A stretch of DNA of 64,000 nucleotides from Candidatus Propionivibrio dominans (GTDB lineage: Bacteria; Pseudomonadota; Gammaproteobacteria; Burkholderiales; Rhodocyclaceae): contig JADJNC010000025.1 in assembly GCA_016709335.1 (NCBI GenBank), positions 1 through 64,000 of the forward strand, given 5' to 3'. The first letter of the stretch is position 1, and the number at the start of each line of letters is the position of its first letter. The position numbers and the translations under genes are program-made. Positions 1 to 9,194 of the stretch are shown in pieces. The notes below the pieces were generated by a model that saw only the letters and a program-made list of their open reading frames with translations, ran no database searches and was not told the origin of the DNA.

Positions 1-1
1 G

Positions 2-584
2 ATCATTCGCGCCCGCATCCCCGATCTGCTCGACTTCGCCGGCCTTGCCGGCAGAGGAGAGCGCCGCATCCAGACCCTCTCTGGCGGGCATGAAACGGCG
101 CCTGACCCTGGCGCGTGCGCTGATCAATGACCCGGACATCATCTTCCTCGACGAGCCGACTACCGGCCTCGACCCGCAGGCTCGTCACCTGATCTGGGAT
201 CGTCTGAAGCAACTCACCGCACGCGGCAAAACGCTGATCCTGACGACCCATTTCATGGACGAGGCCGAGCGGCTTTGCGATCGGCTGGCGATCCTCGACC
301 ACGGACATCTGGTCACCGAAGGCGCCCCGCGCGAGCTGATTGCCACGCACATCGAACCGCAAGTGGTTGAAGTATTCGGCGACGAAGCCGCCGCCTGGGC
401 ACGATCCCGCAACTCGCTGGGCGAGCGCCTCGAAGTCGCCGGAGATACCGCCTTTTTCTACTGTCGCGACACAGCGCCGCTGCTTGCCGCACTCTCCTAC
501 GCGCCCGCGCTCCGTTACATGCACCGCGCCGCCAGCCTTGAAGACGTTTTCATCAAGCTAACCGGGCGCGAGTTGCGAGATTGA
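2..584 (+). pseudogene. nodI: NodI-type ABC transporter ATP-binding protein, 5' partial, one frameshift
   Basis: ATPase half of an ABC-2 exporter; the permease follows at 720. The 5' end lies outside the window. Positions 2-88 read in one frame through a helical stretch and the ABC signature LSGG, and then a single extra C near position 89 moves the rest (MKRRLTLARA, the Walker B block FLDEPTTGLDP, the H-loop TTHFMDEAERLCDR) into another frame. Removing one base restores the NodI-family order LSGG-MKRRLTLAR. Downstream of the shift about 165 codons are normal, ending at TGA 582-584. It could be a sequencing error rather than a dead gene. The substrate is not inferable; NodIJ relatives export lipo-chitooligosaccharides in rhizobia, but most homologues in free-living bacteria have unknown cargo. 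Confidence 0.8.
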
Positions 585-603
585 TTATGGAAAAACCAAC
601 CAC

Positions 604-705
604 CTTCAACGCAGAGATCGCAGAGGCGCAGAGGTCGCGGAGGATGCTCAAATCAATTGGTTTAATCTCGGAGTACTCTGCGCCTCTGCGAGCTCTGCGT
701 TGAAA
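604..705. repeat. Long imperfect inverted repeat between nodI and nodJ
   Basis: The left arm begins ttcaacgcagagatcgcaga and the right arm ends with its near complement (ctctgcgagctctgcgttga), with an AT-richer centre at about 645-672. Transcribed, it would form a long hairpin between the ATPase and permease genes. It belongs to a class of 'aggcgcagag / aggcgcaaag' intergenic inverted repeats that also occurs at 22738-22858 and 38505-38618. Confidence 0.75.
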
Positions 706-719
706 GCGTTTTGCTGACT

Positions 720-1508
720 ATGAATACGAGCGGAATCTATTCACTCCCCCGTCCCGGCCTGCGCTGGCTACCGGTGTGGCGGCGCAACTTTCTTGTCTGG
801 CGCAAGCTGGCGATTCCTTCGGTGCTGGGCAACCTCGCCGATCCACTGATCTACATGCTCGGGTTGGGTTACGGGCTGGGTGGCCTGCTACCGCAGATCA
901 GCGGCGTCAGTTACGTGAGCTTTCTCGCCGCCGGCACGGTGGTCGCCAGCACCATGAATGCGGCCACCTTTGAAGCACTCTATTCGGCATTCTCGCGAAT
1001 GCATGTGCAGAAGACCTGGGACGCCATCCTCAACACCCCGCTCTCGCTCGATCACGTGCTGACCGCCGAACTGGTCTGGGCAGCAAGCAAGAGTCTGCTC
1101 TCCGGACTGGCCATCCTGCTGGTCATCGCCGCGCTCGGCCTGACCACTTCACCGCTGGCGCTGTGGGTAATCCCGGTCATCTTCCTCACCGGCCTTGCCT
1201 TTGCCGCCATGGGACTGATTGTCTGTGCGCTGGCGCCGTCCTACGACTTTTTCATGTACTACTTCACCCTGTTCATCACCCCGATGCTGCTCGTCTCCGG
1301 TGTCTTCTTCCCTGCCGACCAGCTTCCGGCAGCCGTGCATGCGCTCGCGGCCTGGCTGCCGCTGTCGCATGCCGTACAACTCGCCCGCCCGTTATTGCTC
1401 GGCGAAGTGCCGGCCAATGCCATCGGGCACGTCGCCGCACTGCTGGTCATCGCCATAATCGCTTTCTACATCGCCACCGTGCTGACGCGGCGACGATTGC
1501 TTAAATGA
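720..1508 (+). CDS. nodJ: NodJ-type ABC-2 transporter permease
   Basis: Integral membrane partner of the upstream NodI-like ATPase. The 262-residue product has six hydrophobic segments and the ABC-2 features of this family: a cytoplasmic N-terminus with VWRRNFLVWRKL, a first membrane region containing LADPLIYMLGLGYGLG, and the late loop VSGVFFPADQLP before the last helices. The length matches NodJ/DrrB-type permeases (about 260). ATG 720 is chosen; a TTG three codons earlier is possible. A hairpin repeat separates it from the ATPase by 135 bp, so the two could be co-transcribed with processing or attenuation in between. Substrate unknown. Confidence 0.88.
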   Translation: MNTSGIYSLPRPGLRWLPVWRRNFLVWRKLAIPSVLGNLADPLIYMLGLGYGLGGLLPQISGVSYVSFLAAGTVVASTMNAATFEALYSAFSRMHVQKTWDAILNTPLSLDHVLTAELVWAASKSLLSGLAILLVIAALGLTTSPLALWVIPVIFLTGLAFAAMGLIVCALAPSYDFFMYYFTLFITPMLLVSGVFFPADQLPAAVHALAAWLPLSHAVQLARPLLLGEVPANAIGHVAALLVIAIIAFYIATVLTRRRLLK

Positions 1509-1634
1509 CTTTAGATCGGTCGAATGAAGCCTGTAGCGGAAATTTTTCGTGCAGGCGCAATGCATTAAGTTTCCCAGCCATGAGTTATGCAGCAAGTTTG
1601 TTATTTATTCACCCGTCAGCCCTGAGGATCTCCC

Positions 1635-2201
1635 ATGAAAACCAAAGTTCTCGCCATTTCCGGTAGCAGTCGCAAGGATTCCGTCAATAAACGCCTGCTC
1701 GAGGCCGCCACCGCGATTGCCCGAACACAGGGTGCCGAGGTGAATATTCTCGATTTGCGTGAACTGGCTTTGCCGCTCTACGACGGTGATCTCGAAGCCG
1801 CGTCCGGCGGCCTGCCTGAAGGATGTATCCGGCTGAAGCAGGCGATTCGCGAGCATCACGCCCTGCTCATTGCCTCGCCGGAGTACAACGGTTTTTTCTC
1901 GCCACTGCTGAAAAATGGCATCGACTGGGCAACACGCCCGCAGGAAGGATTTCCTTCGCCTTTCCCCGGCAAAGTCGCGGCCTTGCTCGCCGCCTCGCCC
2001 GGCGCCCTGGGTGGTATACGCGGCCTGCCCGCAGTACGAATCCTGCTCAGTGGCATCGGGGTGCTGGTCACTCCGGGGCAGATGTCATTGCCGCTCGCGC
2101 AGCAGTGCTTTGATGAAAAGGGCGCTTTGATCAATGGCCAGCAGCAGAAGATGCTCGAAGGCGTCGTCTCGGAATTGCTCAGAACGGTACGGGTTGATTG
2201 A
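1635..2201 (+). CDS. NAD(P)H-dependent FMN reductase family protein
   Basis: Flavodoxin-fold oxidoreductase of the NADPH_dep FMN reductase family (188 residues, usual size about 180-190). The N-terminal phosphate-binding loop ISGSSRKDSVN binds the FMN phosphate, and the mid-protein signature SPEYNGFFSPLLKNGIDW is diagnostic. Such enzymes use NAD(P)H to reduce FMN, quinones, chromate or azo compounds; the natural substrate cannot be told from sequence. A good ribosome-binding site (gaggatct) lies before ATG 1635. It stands alone and is closed by the terminator at 2237-2279. Confidence 0.9.
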   Translation: MKTKVLAISGSSRKDSVNKRLLEAATAIARTQGAEVNILDLRELALPLYDGDLEAASGGLPEGCIRLKQAIREHHALLIASPEYNGFFSPLLKNGIDWATRPQEGFPSPFPGKVAALLAASPGALGGIRGLPAVRILLSGIGVLVTPGQMSLPLAQQCFDEKGALINGQQQKMLEGVVSELLRTVRVD

Positions 2202-2236
2202 GCGATTGTGCTGCGCCACTCGATTTTCCGGCGCAA

Positions 2237-2279
2237 ATGCAAGCAAACGGGGCGGTCTGGCCGCCCCGTTTGCTTGCAT
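2237..2279. terminator. Bidirectional intrinsic terminator
   Basis: A perfect 19-bp stem (2237-2255 with 2261-2279) encloses a 5-nt loop. The G+C-rich core is flanked by A-rich bases on one side and T-rich bases on the other. It sits between the convergent FMN reductase and oxidoreductase operon, so it can end transcription from both sides. Confidence 0.85.
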
Positions 2280-2304
2280 CGAAGATCAGTTGAAACTGTC
2301 GCCG

Positions 2305-3927
2305 TCAGGTGTTCTCCGGCTCCATCTTGATCGCGCCACAGGGGCACTCGGCCACGCACATGCCACAACCCTTGCAGTAGTCGTAGTTGAACTCGAAGCG
2401 ATTGCCGGGGCCAAGCTTGATGACGGCATTGTCCGGGCAGACCCCATAGCAGTTGTCGCACTCGAAGCAGTTGCCGCAGGACAGGCAGCGACGCGCCTCG
2501 AATAGGGCCGTGCTTTCATCCAGGCCGCCCTGAACTTCGTCGAAGGTCGATTGACGGCGGATGATGTCGAGCATCGGACGCACGGTCTTCGGCGCGTCAG
2601 CGTAGTACCAGGTGTTGAGCTTGTCGAAGGTGGCCACCGGTTGCTTGGGCGGGGCCACGTACTCGGTGCCACGCAGCCAGGCATCGATGTTGCGCGCGGC
2701 CTTCTTGCCATGACCCACGGCGACAGTGATGTTGCGATCAGCGGGAACCATGTCGCCGCCGGCGAAGATGCCGGCATGGCCGGTCATCATGTTCGGAGCG
2801 ACCTTGACGACGCCATCGGTCAATTCCAGACCCGGCACGCCTTCGAGCAGGCCAAGATCGACATCCTGACCGAGCGCCAGAACGACCGAGTCGGCCTCCA
2901 GCGTTTCAAGTTCGCCGGTCGGTTGCGGGAAACCGGAGGCGTCGAGTTCCATTTTTTCGATGGTGATGTTCGAGTCGCCGGCTTCCTTGATGGTCGACAG
3001 CCACTTGATCATGATGCCTTCCTGCATCGCTTCTTCGACTTCGAAGTCGAGTGCCGGCATCTTGTCGCGGGTGCGGCGGTAAACGATGATCGGCTCGGCG
3101 CCCATGCGCTTGGCCGTACGCGCCACGTCGATCGCGGTATTGCCGCCGCCATAGACGATCACACGGCGTCCGAGCATCGGCTTGTCTTCGCCTTCCATGC
3201 TGCGCAACACGGACACGGCATCGACAATTTTCGAGACTTCACCGGCCGGGATGTAGGCGCGCTTGCCGATGTGTGCGCCGACGGCAAGGAAGGCGGCGTC
3301 GAATTTTCCAGCCTGCATCGTTTCGAGAATGCTGTCGACCTTGGTGTTGAGGACGACGTTTACGCCCATGTCGATGACACGCTGCATTTCGGCATCGAGA
3401 ATGTCGCGTGGCAGGCGGTATTTGGGAATGCCGAAGCGCATCATGCCGCCGAGCATCAGGCCGGCTTCATAGACGGTGACGCGATGGCCGAAGCGACGCA
3501 GGTGATAAGCCGCCGACATGCCCGAGGGGCCGGCACCGACGACCAGAACGTGCTTGCCGCTTTCGGCCGCCGGCGTCACCAGCTTCCAGCCCAGCTTGAT
3601 GGCTTCATCTCCGAGGAAACGCTCGACTGAATTGATGCCGACCGGGGCGTCGATTTGCGCGCGGTTGCAGACACTTTCGCAACTGTGGTAACAAACGCGG
3701 CCCATGATCGCCGGGAAGGGATTGTCCCTGGTCAGGTGCTGCCAGGCTTTTTCGTAGTTGCCTGATTCGGCGTGGAACAGCCAGCCCTGAATGTCTTCAC
3801 CGGCTGGGCATTGATTGTTGCAGGGCGGCAGCCGGTCGATATAGACCGGACGCTCGGTACGCCAGGAACCGGTGTGGTTGGCTAGTGACGAGCCGGGATC
3901 GAGAGTAATTGCATACGGCTTGTCCAT
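2305..3927 (-). CDS. 2-oxoacid oxidoreductase flavoprotein subunit fused to a 2x[4Fe-4S] ferredoxin
   Basis: 540 residues. Residues 1-110 resemble the N-terminal iron-sulphur domain of glutamate synthase small subunit (Cys36, 40, 79, 83, 87). An FAD-binding GAGPSG motif follows at 131-136, and the NAD(P)-binding YGGGNTAID lies near 252-262. The C-terminal 60 residues carry cysteine clusters of a bacterial ferredoxin (CLSCGNCFECDNC, CKGCGMCVAECPCG). It likely moves electrons between the thiamine-enzyme core encoded upstream and NAD(P), as PadH does in the phenylglyoxylate:NAD+ oxidoreductase of Aromatoleum; there flavoprotein and ferredoxin are separate subunits. It overlaps the beta gene at TGATG, implying translational coupling. 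Last gene of the operon. Confidence 0.88.
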   Translation of the reverse strand: MDKPYAITLDPGSSLANHTGSWRTERPVYIDRLPPCNNQCPAGEDIQGWLFHAESGNYEKAWQHLTRDNPFPAIMGRVCYHSCESVCNRAQIDAPVGINSVERFLGDEAIKLGWKLVTPAAESGKHVLVVGAGPSGMSAAYHLRRFGHRVTVYEAGLMLGGMMRFGIPKYRLPRDILDAEMQRVIDMGVNVVLNTKVDSILETMQAGKFDAAFLAVGAHIGKRAYIPAGEVSKIVDAVSVLRSMEGEDKPMLGRRVIVYGGGNTAIDVARTAKRMGAEPIIVYRRTRDKMPALDFEVEEAMQEGIMIKWLSTIKEAGDSNITIEKMELDASGFPQPTGELETLEADSVVLALGQDVDLGLLEGVPGLELTDGVVKVAPNMMTGHAGIFAGGDMVPADRNITVAVGHGKKAARNIDAWLRGTEYVAPPKQPVATFDKLNTWYYADAPKTVRPMLDIIRRQSTFDEVQGGLDESTALFEARRCLSCGNCFECDNCYGVCPDNAVIKLGPGNRFEFNYDYCKGCGMCVAECPCGAIKMEPENT

Positions 3928-4940
3928 CAGATCGCCTCCTTGTCGAGCATCTGGTATCTACGAATATTCCTGTCTGCCAGCGCTTGCAGACGGGCAATGG
4001 TTTCAACGGCCGGCACTTTGCCGAAAAGGTGGGCAAAGCGTTTCTGCGGTCTGAGATATTCCTCGACCGGCAGCAGTCGACGTATCTTCGATGAGCCGGT
4101 AATTTCGCCGTATTCGGCTTCGAAGACCGGGAAGGTACCGGTTTCCTTGGCCAGACGGGATAGCCGGATGGTGTCCTGGGAAGCCGCTCCCCAACCGAGC
4201 GGACAGGGAACAAGAATCTGGATGTAGCGTGCACCACGGAAGGTCATCGCTTTCTTGACCTTGTATTCGAGATCGCGCAAGTCGGCGACGGTCGCCGTGG
4301 CCACGTAGGGAATCTCGTGCGCCATGGCCAGGGCCGGCATGAACTTGCCCTGACCGAAGGCGTTGCCGGGCTCCGGGCCGACCGGCATGGTCGTCGCCGT
4401 GCGCGCCGCCGGTGGGGTGGCCGAACTGCGCTGTACCCCGGTGTTCATGTAGCCGCCGTTGTCGTAGCAGATATAAAGCACGTCGTCATTACGCTCGAAC
4501 ATGCCCGAGAGGCAGCCGAAGCCAATGTCGGTGGTGCCACCATCGCCGCCTTGCGCAACGACACGGACATCGCCGCCCTGACCCTTGGCCTTCTTTACCT
4601 TGATCGCCGCTGCAATGCCGGTGGCTACCGCCGCCGCATTGCCGAACAGCGAGTGAATCCAGGGAATCTGCCACGAGGTTTCCGGGTACGGTGTGGAGAA
4701 CACTTCGAGGCAGCCGGTGGCGTTGGCCGCAACCAACTGTCCCTGGCTGGCGATCATCGCTGCGTCGATCGCGTAACGTGCGCCGAGCGCCTCGCCGCAG
4801 CCCTGACAGGCACGATGCCCCGAATTGAGCGAGTTGGTGCGCTCCATGTTGGCTTGTACGCTGCGCTCTTCGGGCGCCAGCAGGCGATTGCCGACAGTGA
4901 AGGTGCCGGTCTGGTAGAACTTGACAGGTTGCAATGACAT
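3927..4940 (-). CDS. 2-oxoacid:acceptor oxidoreductase beta subunit (thiamine diphosphate binding)
   Basis: 337 residues. Cys45, Cys48 and Cys77 (ACQGCGEA, NATGCLEV) and a later Cys in VPCPLGWG can ligate a [4Fe-4S] cluster. GDGG at 132-135 and NGGYMNTG at 161-168 form the thiamine diphosphate/Mg2+ motif. The family (PorB, VorB, PadI) decarboxylates a 2-oxoacid oxidatively to the acyl-CoA. The substrate (pyruvate, branched-chain oxoacid or arylglyoxylate) cannot be read safely from sequence. It sits between alpha (12-bp gap) and the flavoprotein (1-nt overlap). Shine-Dalgarno aaaggagg precedes ATG 4940. Confidence 0.88.
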   Translation of the reverse strand: MSLQPVKFYQTGTFTVGNRLLAPEERSVQANMERTNSLNSGHRACQGCGEALGARYAIDAAMIASQGQLVAANATGCLEVFSTPYPETSWQIPWIHSLFGNAAAVATGIAAAIKVKKAKGQGGDVRVVAQGGDGGTTDIGFGCLSGMFERNDDVLYICYDNGGYMNTGVQRSSATPPAARTATTMPVGPEPGNAFGQGKFMPALAMAHEIPYVATATVADLRDLEYKVKKAMTFRGARYIQILVPCPLGWGAASQDTIRLSRLAKETGTFPVFEAEYGEITGSSKIRRLLPVEEYLRPQKRFAHLFGKVPAVETIARLQALADRNIRRYQMLDKEAI

Positions 4941-4952
4941 GGTTGGCCTCCT

Positions 4953-6206
4953 TTAGGCTATCTTTGACGCGACAGTACCAATGTCGCGCAGCATGTTTTC
5001 CGCAGCCGGTCCGGAACGCCGAGTCTGGCGTTCGCGCTCGAATTGCCGGTTGACCACGCCCCAGTCAAGATCGAGGAATGTCAAGGATTCTTCGGTTTCC
5101 AGCGCCAGCTTCAGGAATAGCGCATGCAGGGACTTCTTGGTGATGGCGCGCCCGCCCAGGCCGGCAATCACGGTAAACACGTCGATCTGCAGCTTGCGCA
5201 GGGCCTTGCGCACGTCGGAGGCGAGAATGCCGCTGATGCCCACGGCCAGGCTCTTTTCGAGGACTACCACGCGCTTGACGTCCTTCAGCGCTGCGCGCAC
5301 GGATTCCAGCGGGAAGGGGCGGAACGAGGTGATGCCGAGCACGCCGATTTTCTCGCCGGCGTCGCGCATTTCATCGACCACATCCTTGATCGTTCCGAGG
5401 ATCGAACCCATGGCCACCACGATCGTCTCGGCACCCTCGGTGCGGTAGGAGCGTGTCAGGCCGCCGCTGTCGCGACCAAATGTCGTCTTGAACTCGGCAG
5501 CCAGTTGCGGTATAAGCTCCAGCGCCTGCATCTGCTTGGCGTGGGCCAGATAGCGCACTTCCATGAAGGCTTCCGGGCCGACCATGGCGCCGATCGACAC
5601 CGGCTCGGCCGGATCGAGCACCTGACGCGGTTCGTAGGGCGGCAGGAAGGAATCGACCTGTTCTTGCGTCGGCATATCGACGCGTTCGTAGGCATGGGTG
5701 AGGATGAAGCCGTCCATGCACACCATCACCGGCAGCGAGAGCTCTTCCGCCAGCTTGAAGGCCTGGATGTGCAAGTCGAGCGCTTCCTGATTGGTTTCGG
5801 CAAAGAGCTGGATCCAGCCACAGTCGCGCTGTGAAAGCGAGTCGGAATGGTCGTTCCAGATGTTGATCGGCGCACCGATCGCGCGGTTGGCCACCGTCAT
5901 CACGATCGGCAGGCCCAGGCCGGACGCATTGAATACGGCCTCGACCATGAACAGCAGACCCTGCGAGGCGGTTGCCGTGTACGTGCGGGCGCCGGCGGCC
6001 GATGAACCGATGGCGACGCTCATGGCGGCGAATTCGGATTCGACGTTGAGGAACTCGCAGTCGGTCAATTCACCGGACTTCACCATTTCGCCGATACCTT
6101 CGACGATGTGCGTTTGCGGAGAAATCGGATAGGCACAGATGACTTCGGGCCGGCACAGGGCGACGGCCTCGGCTACGGCATGTGAACCTTCGGTTTGCTT
6201 AAGCAT
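4953..6206 (-). CDS. 2-oxoacid:acceptor oxidoreductase alpha subunit
   Basis: 417 residues from ATG 6206, chosen because AAGGAGG lies six bases upstream; a longer reading frame to 6269 would overlap the gamma gene more deeply. The N-terminus (TEGSHAVAEAVALCRPEVICAYPISPQT) and ESEFAAMSVAIGSSAAGARTYTATASQG are the pyrimidine-binding half of the family, and GSILGTIKDVV plus GITSFRPFP belong to the C-terminal swivel domain. With beta and gamma it forms the catalytic core that cleaves 2-oxoacids and transfers acyl to CoA. Its start overlaps the end of gamma by 8 bp. Confidence 0.88.
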   Translation of the reverse strand: MLKQTEGSHAVAEAVALCRPEVICAYPISPQTHIVEGIGEMVKSGELTDCEFLNVESEFAAMSVAIGSSAAGARTYTATASQGLLFMVEAVFNASGLGLPIVMTVANRAIGAPINIWNDHSDSLSQRDCGWIQLFAETNQEALDLHIQAFKLAEELSLPVMVCMDGFILTHAYERVDMPTQEQVDSFLPPYEPRQVLDPAEPVSIGAMVGPEAFMEVRYLAHAKQMQALELIPQLAAEFKTTFGRDSGGLTRSYRTEGAETIVVAMGSILGTIKDVVDEMRDAGEKIGVLGITSFRPFPLESVRAALKDVKRVVVLEKSLAVGISGILASDVRKALRKLQIDVFTVIAGLGGRAITKKSLHALFLKLALETEESLTFLDLDWGVVNRQFERERQTRRSGPAAENMLRDIGTVASKIA

Positions 6207-6793
6207 GGGCCGCCTCCTTGCGTGCGCTTTCAATTCTGGCACGGACAAATTCGAAAGCTTCCGTTGCACCGGCGATGTTGCCTTTCGCCACTTTGCCCGA
6301 AAACTTTGCGTTGATGGCCTTGAAGACAGACTCGAGCTGGATCAGGCCGGAGAGGGCGGCAAAGCCCGCCAGCAGCGGCACGTTGGGCATCGGACGCCCG
6401 ACATGCTTGAGTCCGAGATCGGTTGCGGCCAGGGTGCACAGACGCTCGGCCGGCCAGTCGCGAACGAAATCGCTCAGTCCGAGTTCGGCGAAGGTGCTCT
6501 TGGTATTGATCAGAATGAAGCCGTCTTTCTTCAGGCCGGAAAATACATCGACCTGAAACAGCAGCGTCGGATCCTGGAATGATCAGTGCGTCGGGCATCA
6601 TGATCGGCTCACGCAAGCGAATCTCCTTGTCGGCCATCCGACAGAAGGCGACGACGGGTGCGCCGGTTCGCTCTGAACCAAAACTAGGGAAGGCTTGAGC
6701 ATGACGGCCTTCCTCAAACGCGGCAATTGACAGCATCTCTGCTGCCGTTACCACTCCTTGGCCGCCACGGCCATGAATACGCACTTCAAACAT
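6199..6793 (-). pseudogene. 2-oxoacid:acceptor oxidoreductase gamma subunit, one frameshift
   Basis: ATG 6793 has GGAGA just upstream and begins [20 protein letters not shown], the typical CoA-binding gamma-subunit start. The frame is normal to MPDALII; then one extra base at about 6576-6577 (CC for C on the coding strand) shifts it. In the next frame the expected continuation ([42 protein letters not shown]) runs to the stop at 6199. Removing one base gives an intact 197-residue protein, the usual length. First gene of the operon; either a real inactivating mutation or a sequencing error. Confidence 0.85.
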
Positions 6794-7164
6794 ATTCTCT
6801 CCGTTTCGTGGGGTTTCGGAGACAGCCCAGCAGCACCAGTTGTTATGAATGGAGCAGTGAGTTGCCTTCTTAGAGCGGCCTATTCTACGCACTTTCAGGC
6901 AAAGAAATAAAGTGGCAATGAAGAAAAATTGATTCGCGGAAGAAACGATGGACTGAAGAAACCGGTTTTTCCGGTCGACAATAAATCATCTGGAATAGAT
7001 TCGGGCTTCCCTGGTGCCGTGTCCTCCGCGATAGCGTGCTGTTCTTCGCGCAACCGGGCGGATGACCGGTGCGCGCCCAATGGCCGCTCCCGTTACATTG
7101 ATACAGATGGGGCGGGAATAAAACCCGCTGCGCTAGCTGTCCGAAGCCAGGCCCGGTGTTCAGT
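6794..7164. promoter_or_regulatory. Intergenic region upstream of the oxidoreductase operon
   Basis: About 370 bp between the operon start (minus strand) and the end of the chemoreceptor gene, also minus strand. It should hold the operon promoter and any terminator for the chemoreceptor. Weak candidate on the minus strand: TAGAAT at 6882-6887 with an AT-rich TTATTT about 17 bp upstream (6905-6910). I see no convincing gene or strong hairpin. Confidence 0.3.
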
Positions 7165-8796
7165 TCAGAGACGGAAGAACCTCACCGATGCGGATAAACC
7201 ATCGGCCAGGCTCCCCATCGCTATGGCGGCGGCCGCGACGTTCTCGGAGGCGACATTGTTGGCATTGACCATCTGGGCGATCTGCTCGATGCTGCGCGCA
7301 ATATCGTTGCTGGCCGCACTTTGCTCCTTCAGTGCAGAGGATATGTCGTTGACCGCGGCGACGACACGCGCCGAACCCGACTGGATTTCGCCGATCGACT
7401 GTCCGGCCTGCTCGGCCATCCGCGTACCTAATTGCACCTGATCGACGCCGCTCACCATGCTGTGCACCGCCGCCTGCGTGCCCTGCTGTATTTTCCCGAC
7501 GGTCAGGGTAATTTCCTTTGTTGAGTTCGATGTGCGTTCCGCAAGTTTCCTGACTTCGTCGGCTACCACCGCGAAGCCACGTCCCTGCTCGCCGGCGCGA
7601 GCAGCCTCGATGGCGGCATTGAGGGCGAGAAGATTGGTCTGGTCGGCGATCTCCCTGATTACATTGACCACCGCCGAAATTTCGTTGGAGCGTTGCTCCA
7701 GTTCGGCAATGATTGCCGAGGAGGATTGCACGGAATGGGCAATTTTCTCCATTTCCGTCCCGGCGCTGCGGATCACCGCTTCACCGTTCTGAGACAATTC
7801 TGAAGCCTGTTGCGAGTATGTGTGGGCATCGTCGGCATTACGCGAGAGATGGCCGATACTGACGGTGAGTTCTTCGACGGCGGCGGCAGCGGAACCGGTG
7901 GCGTCGGACTGGCTGGTCGAGGCCTGCGCTACTTCCGCCGCCGCCCGCGAGACTTTGTGGGCGGTTTCAGTTACTTGCTGCGCGCTGCATTGAATTTCGC
8001 CGGCCATGGAACGCAGACGGTCGCGCATTGACTTGAGCGATGCCAGCAGGCTGGACGAGTCGCCGCTGCGGACGGAAATATTGACTGACAGGTTGCCGTC
8101 AGAAATTTCGTGGGCAATGTTTCTGGCCTCGAATACCTCGCCACCCAGTTGTTTCGAAATGGTACGAACCATGAGCACAGCCGAGCCAATGGCGACTACC
8201 AGTGCGATAAAGCCGATGATCAGGTTGATGGTGCGCGTCTGGCTGGCGGCTTCCAGTGAGCTGACTGTTTCCGTGTCGAGGCGCGCGGTCATGGCGGCAA
8301 AGATTCTGTTGATGCTGCCCAGGTAATCTTCCAGGCTTGATTTCAGCGGGCCGACCAGAAAGAAGTTCGCTGGATCCTTGTCTTCATCGGCCAGCATGGC
8401 AATGTAGTCCTTGCGCTTGGCAGTGAAATCCTCGCCGGCAGCCAGCGCCGCCGCGACCAGCTTCCTGCCCTCCTCGGTATTGAATTCCCGCTTCAGGACA
8501 TTGAAACTCTCGCCGATGATCTTGTTGCTGCTCGCCATCTCTGCGTCGATGCGCTTGACCACTTCCTTGTTGCTGATGGTGCCTAAAATCAGTGTATTCG
8601 CCCAGTTCTGTACCACATTGAAACGGATGGTTGCCGCTGCCGTGGTGTTCGGATAGATGTTCTGGTTGATTTCACCGATACTTCTGGCGAAATCAGTAAC
8701 GCGCAGATGAGTCATGGTCACCATGAGGGTCATGAGCAGGATCACCACACCAAAGCCGAGAGTGAGCATGGTGCTGATACGCATACGGTTAAGCAT
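7165..8796 (-). CDS. Methyl-accepting chemotaxis protein
   Basis: 543 residues from ATG 8796, which has GGAG six bases upstream (a TTG start at 8808 is less likely). Order: N-terminal membrane segment ([18 protein letters not shown]), a four-helix-bundle-like periplasmic sensor of about 150 residues ([20 protein letters not shown]), second membrane segment ([19 protein letters not shown]), HAMP-like linker, then the signalling domain with tip [20 protein letters not shown]. It should pass a ligand signal to CheA/CheW. The ligand is unknown. It is a single gene with no che genes beside it. Confidence 0.92.
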   Translation of the reverse strand: MLNRMRISTMLTLGFGVVILLMTLMVTMTHLRVTDFARSIGEINQNIYPNTTAAATIRFNVVQNWANTLILGTISNKEVVKRIDAEMASSNKIIGESFNVLKREFNTEEGRKLVAAALAAGEDFTAKRKDYIAMLADEDKDPANFFLVGPLKSSLEDYLGSINRIFAAMTARLDTETVSSLEAASQTRTINLIIGFIALVVAIGSAVLMVRTISKQLGGEVFEARNIAHEISDGNLSVNISVRSGDSSSLLASLKSMRDRLRSMAGEIQCSAQQVTETAHKVSRAAAEVAQASTSQSDATGSAAAAVEELTVSIGHLSRNADDAHTYSQQASELSQNGEAVIRSAGTEMEKIAHSVQSSSAIIAELEQRSNEISAVVNVIREIADQTNLLALNAAIEAARAGEQGRGFAVVADEVRKLAERTSNSTKEITLTVGKIQQGTQAAVHSMVSGVDQVQLGTRMAEQAGQSIGEIQSGSARVVAAVNDISSALKEQSAASNDIARSIEQIAQMVNANNVASENVAAAAIAMGSLADGLSASVRFFRL

Positions 8797-9194
8797 TGCT
8801 GTCTCCAACGGGAAAGAATAATTTGTAGGTCGGGTTAGAATTTGTAGGTCGGGTTAGCGGAGCGTAACCCGACTATCGTCGAATGAGTCGGGTTACGCTG
8901 CGCTAACCCGACCTACTGCATTGCGGGATCTGGATACTTTAGCCCTAAAAAAATCGGGAAGTTGTTTCGTGCTCATTTCCTGGCGATAACGATACCAAGC
9001 GGGTTTGCTTCGCAGCATAACCCGACAATTGTCGGATGCGACATAACCTGACGGCACACGGCAGAACTGTCCTACACCCGCAAATAACGATGACATGGCT
9101 TGTTGAATTTGACCTGCCGGAAAGCGCATGCATTGTCCGACTTTTTACCCGATTCAGGAAGCGTGAAAAGGCCGCGATGACCACATTCGACGCT
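8797..9194. repeat. Intergenic region with REP-like GTAGGTCGGGTTAG elements
   Basis: No gene seen in this 398-bp gap. At 8825-8917 two direct copies of the unit (8825 and 8843) are followed by its inverted partner ending ctaacccgacctac, so the block can fold into a long hairpin. A diverged fragment (cagcataacccgac, tgtcggatgc) lies at about 9014-9050. A full copy recurs at 40950-41062. Elements of this kind resemble the REP palindromes mobilised by RAYT (TnpA-REP) transposases; no such transposase is in this window. Confidence 0.8.

Noticed and set aside
2551..3630. 359-codon plus-strand open frame antisense to the oxidoreductase flavoprotein
   Set aside because: Mirror of the real gene in GC-rich DNA; no recognisable domain, while the minus-strand frame has clear motifs.
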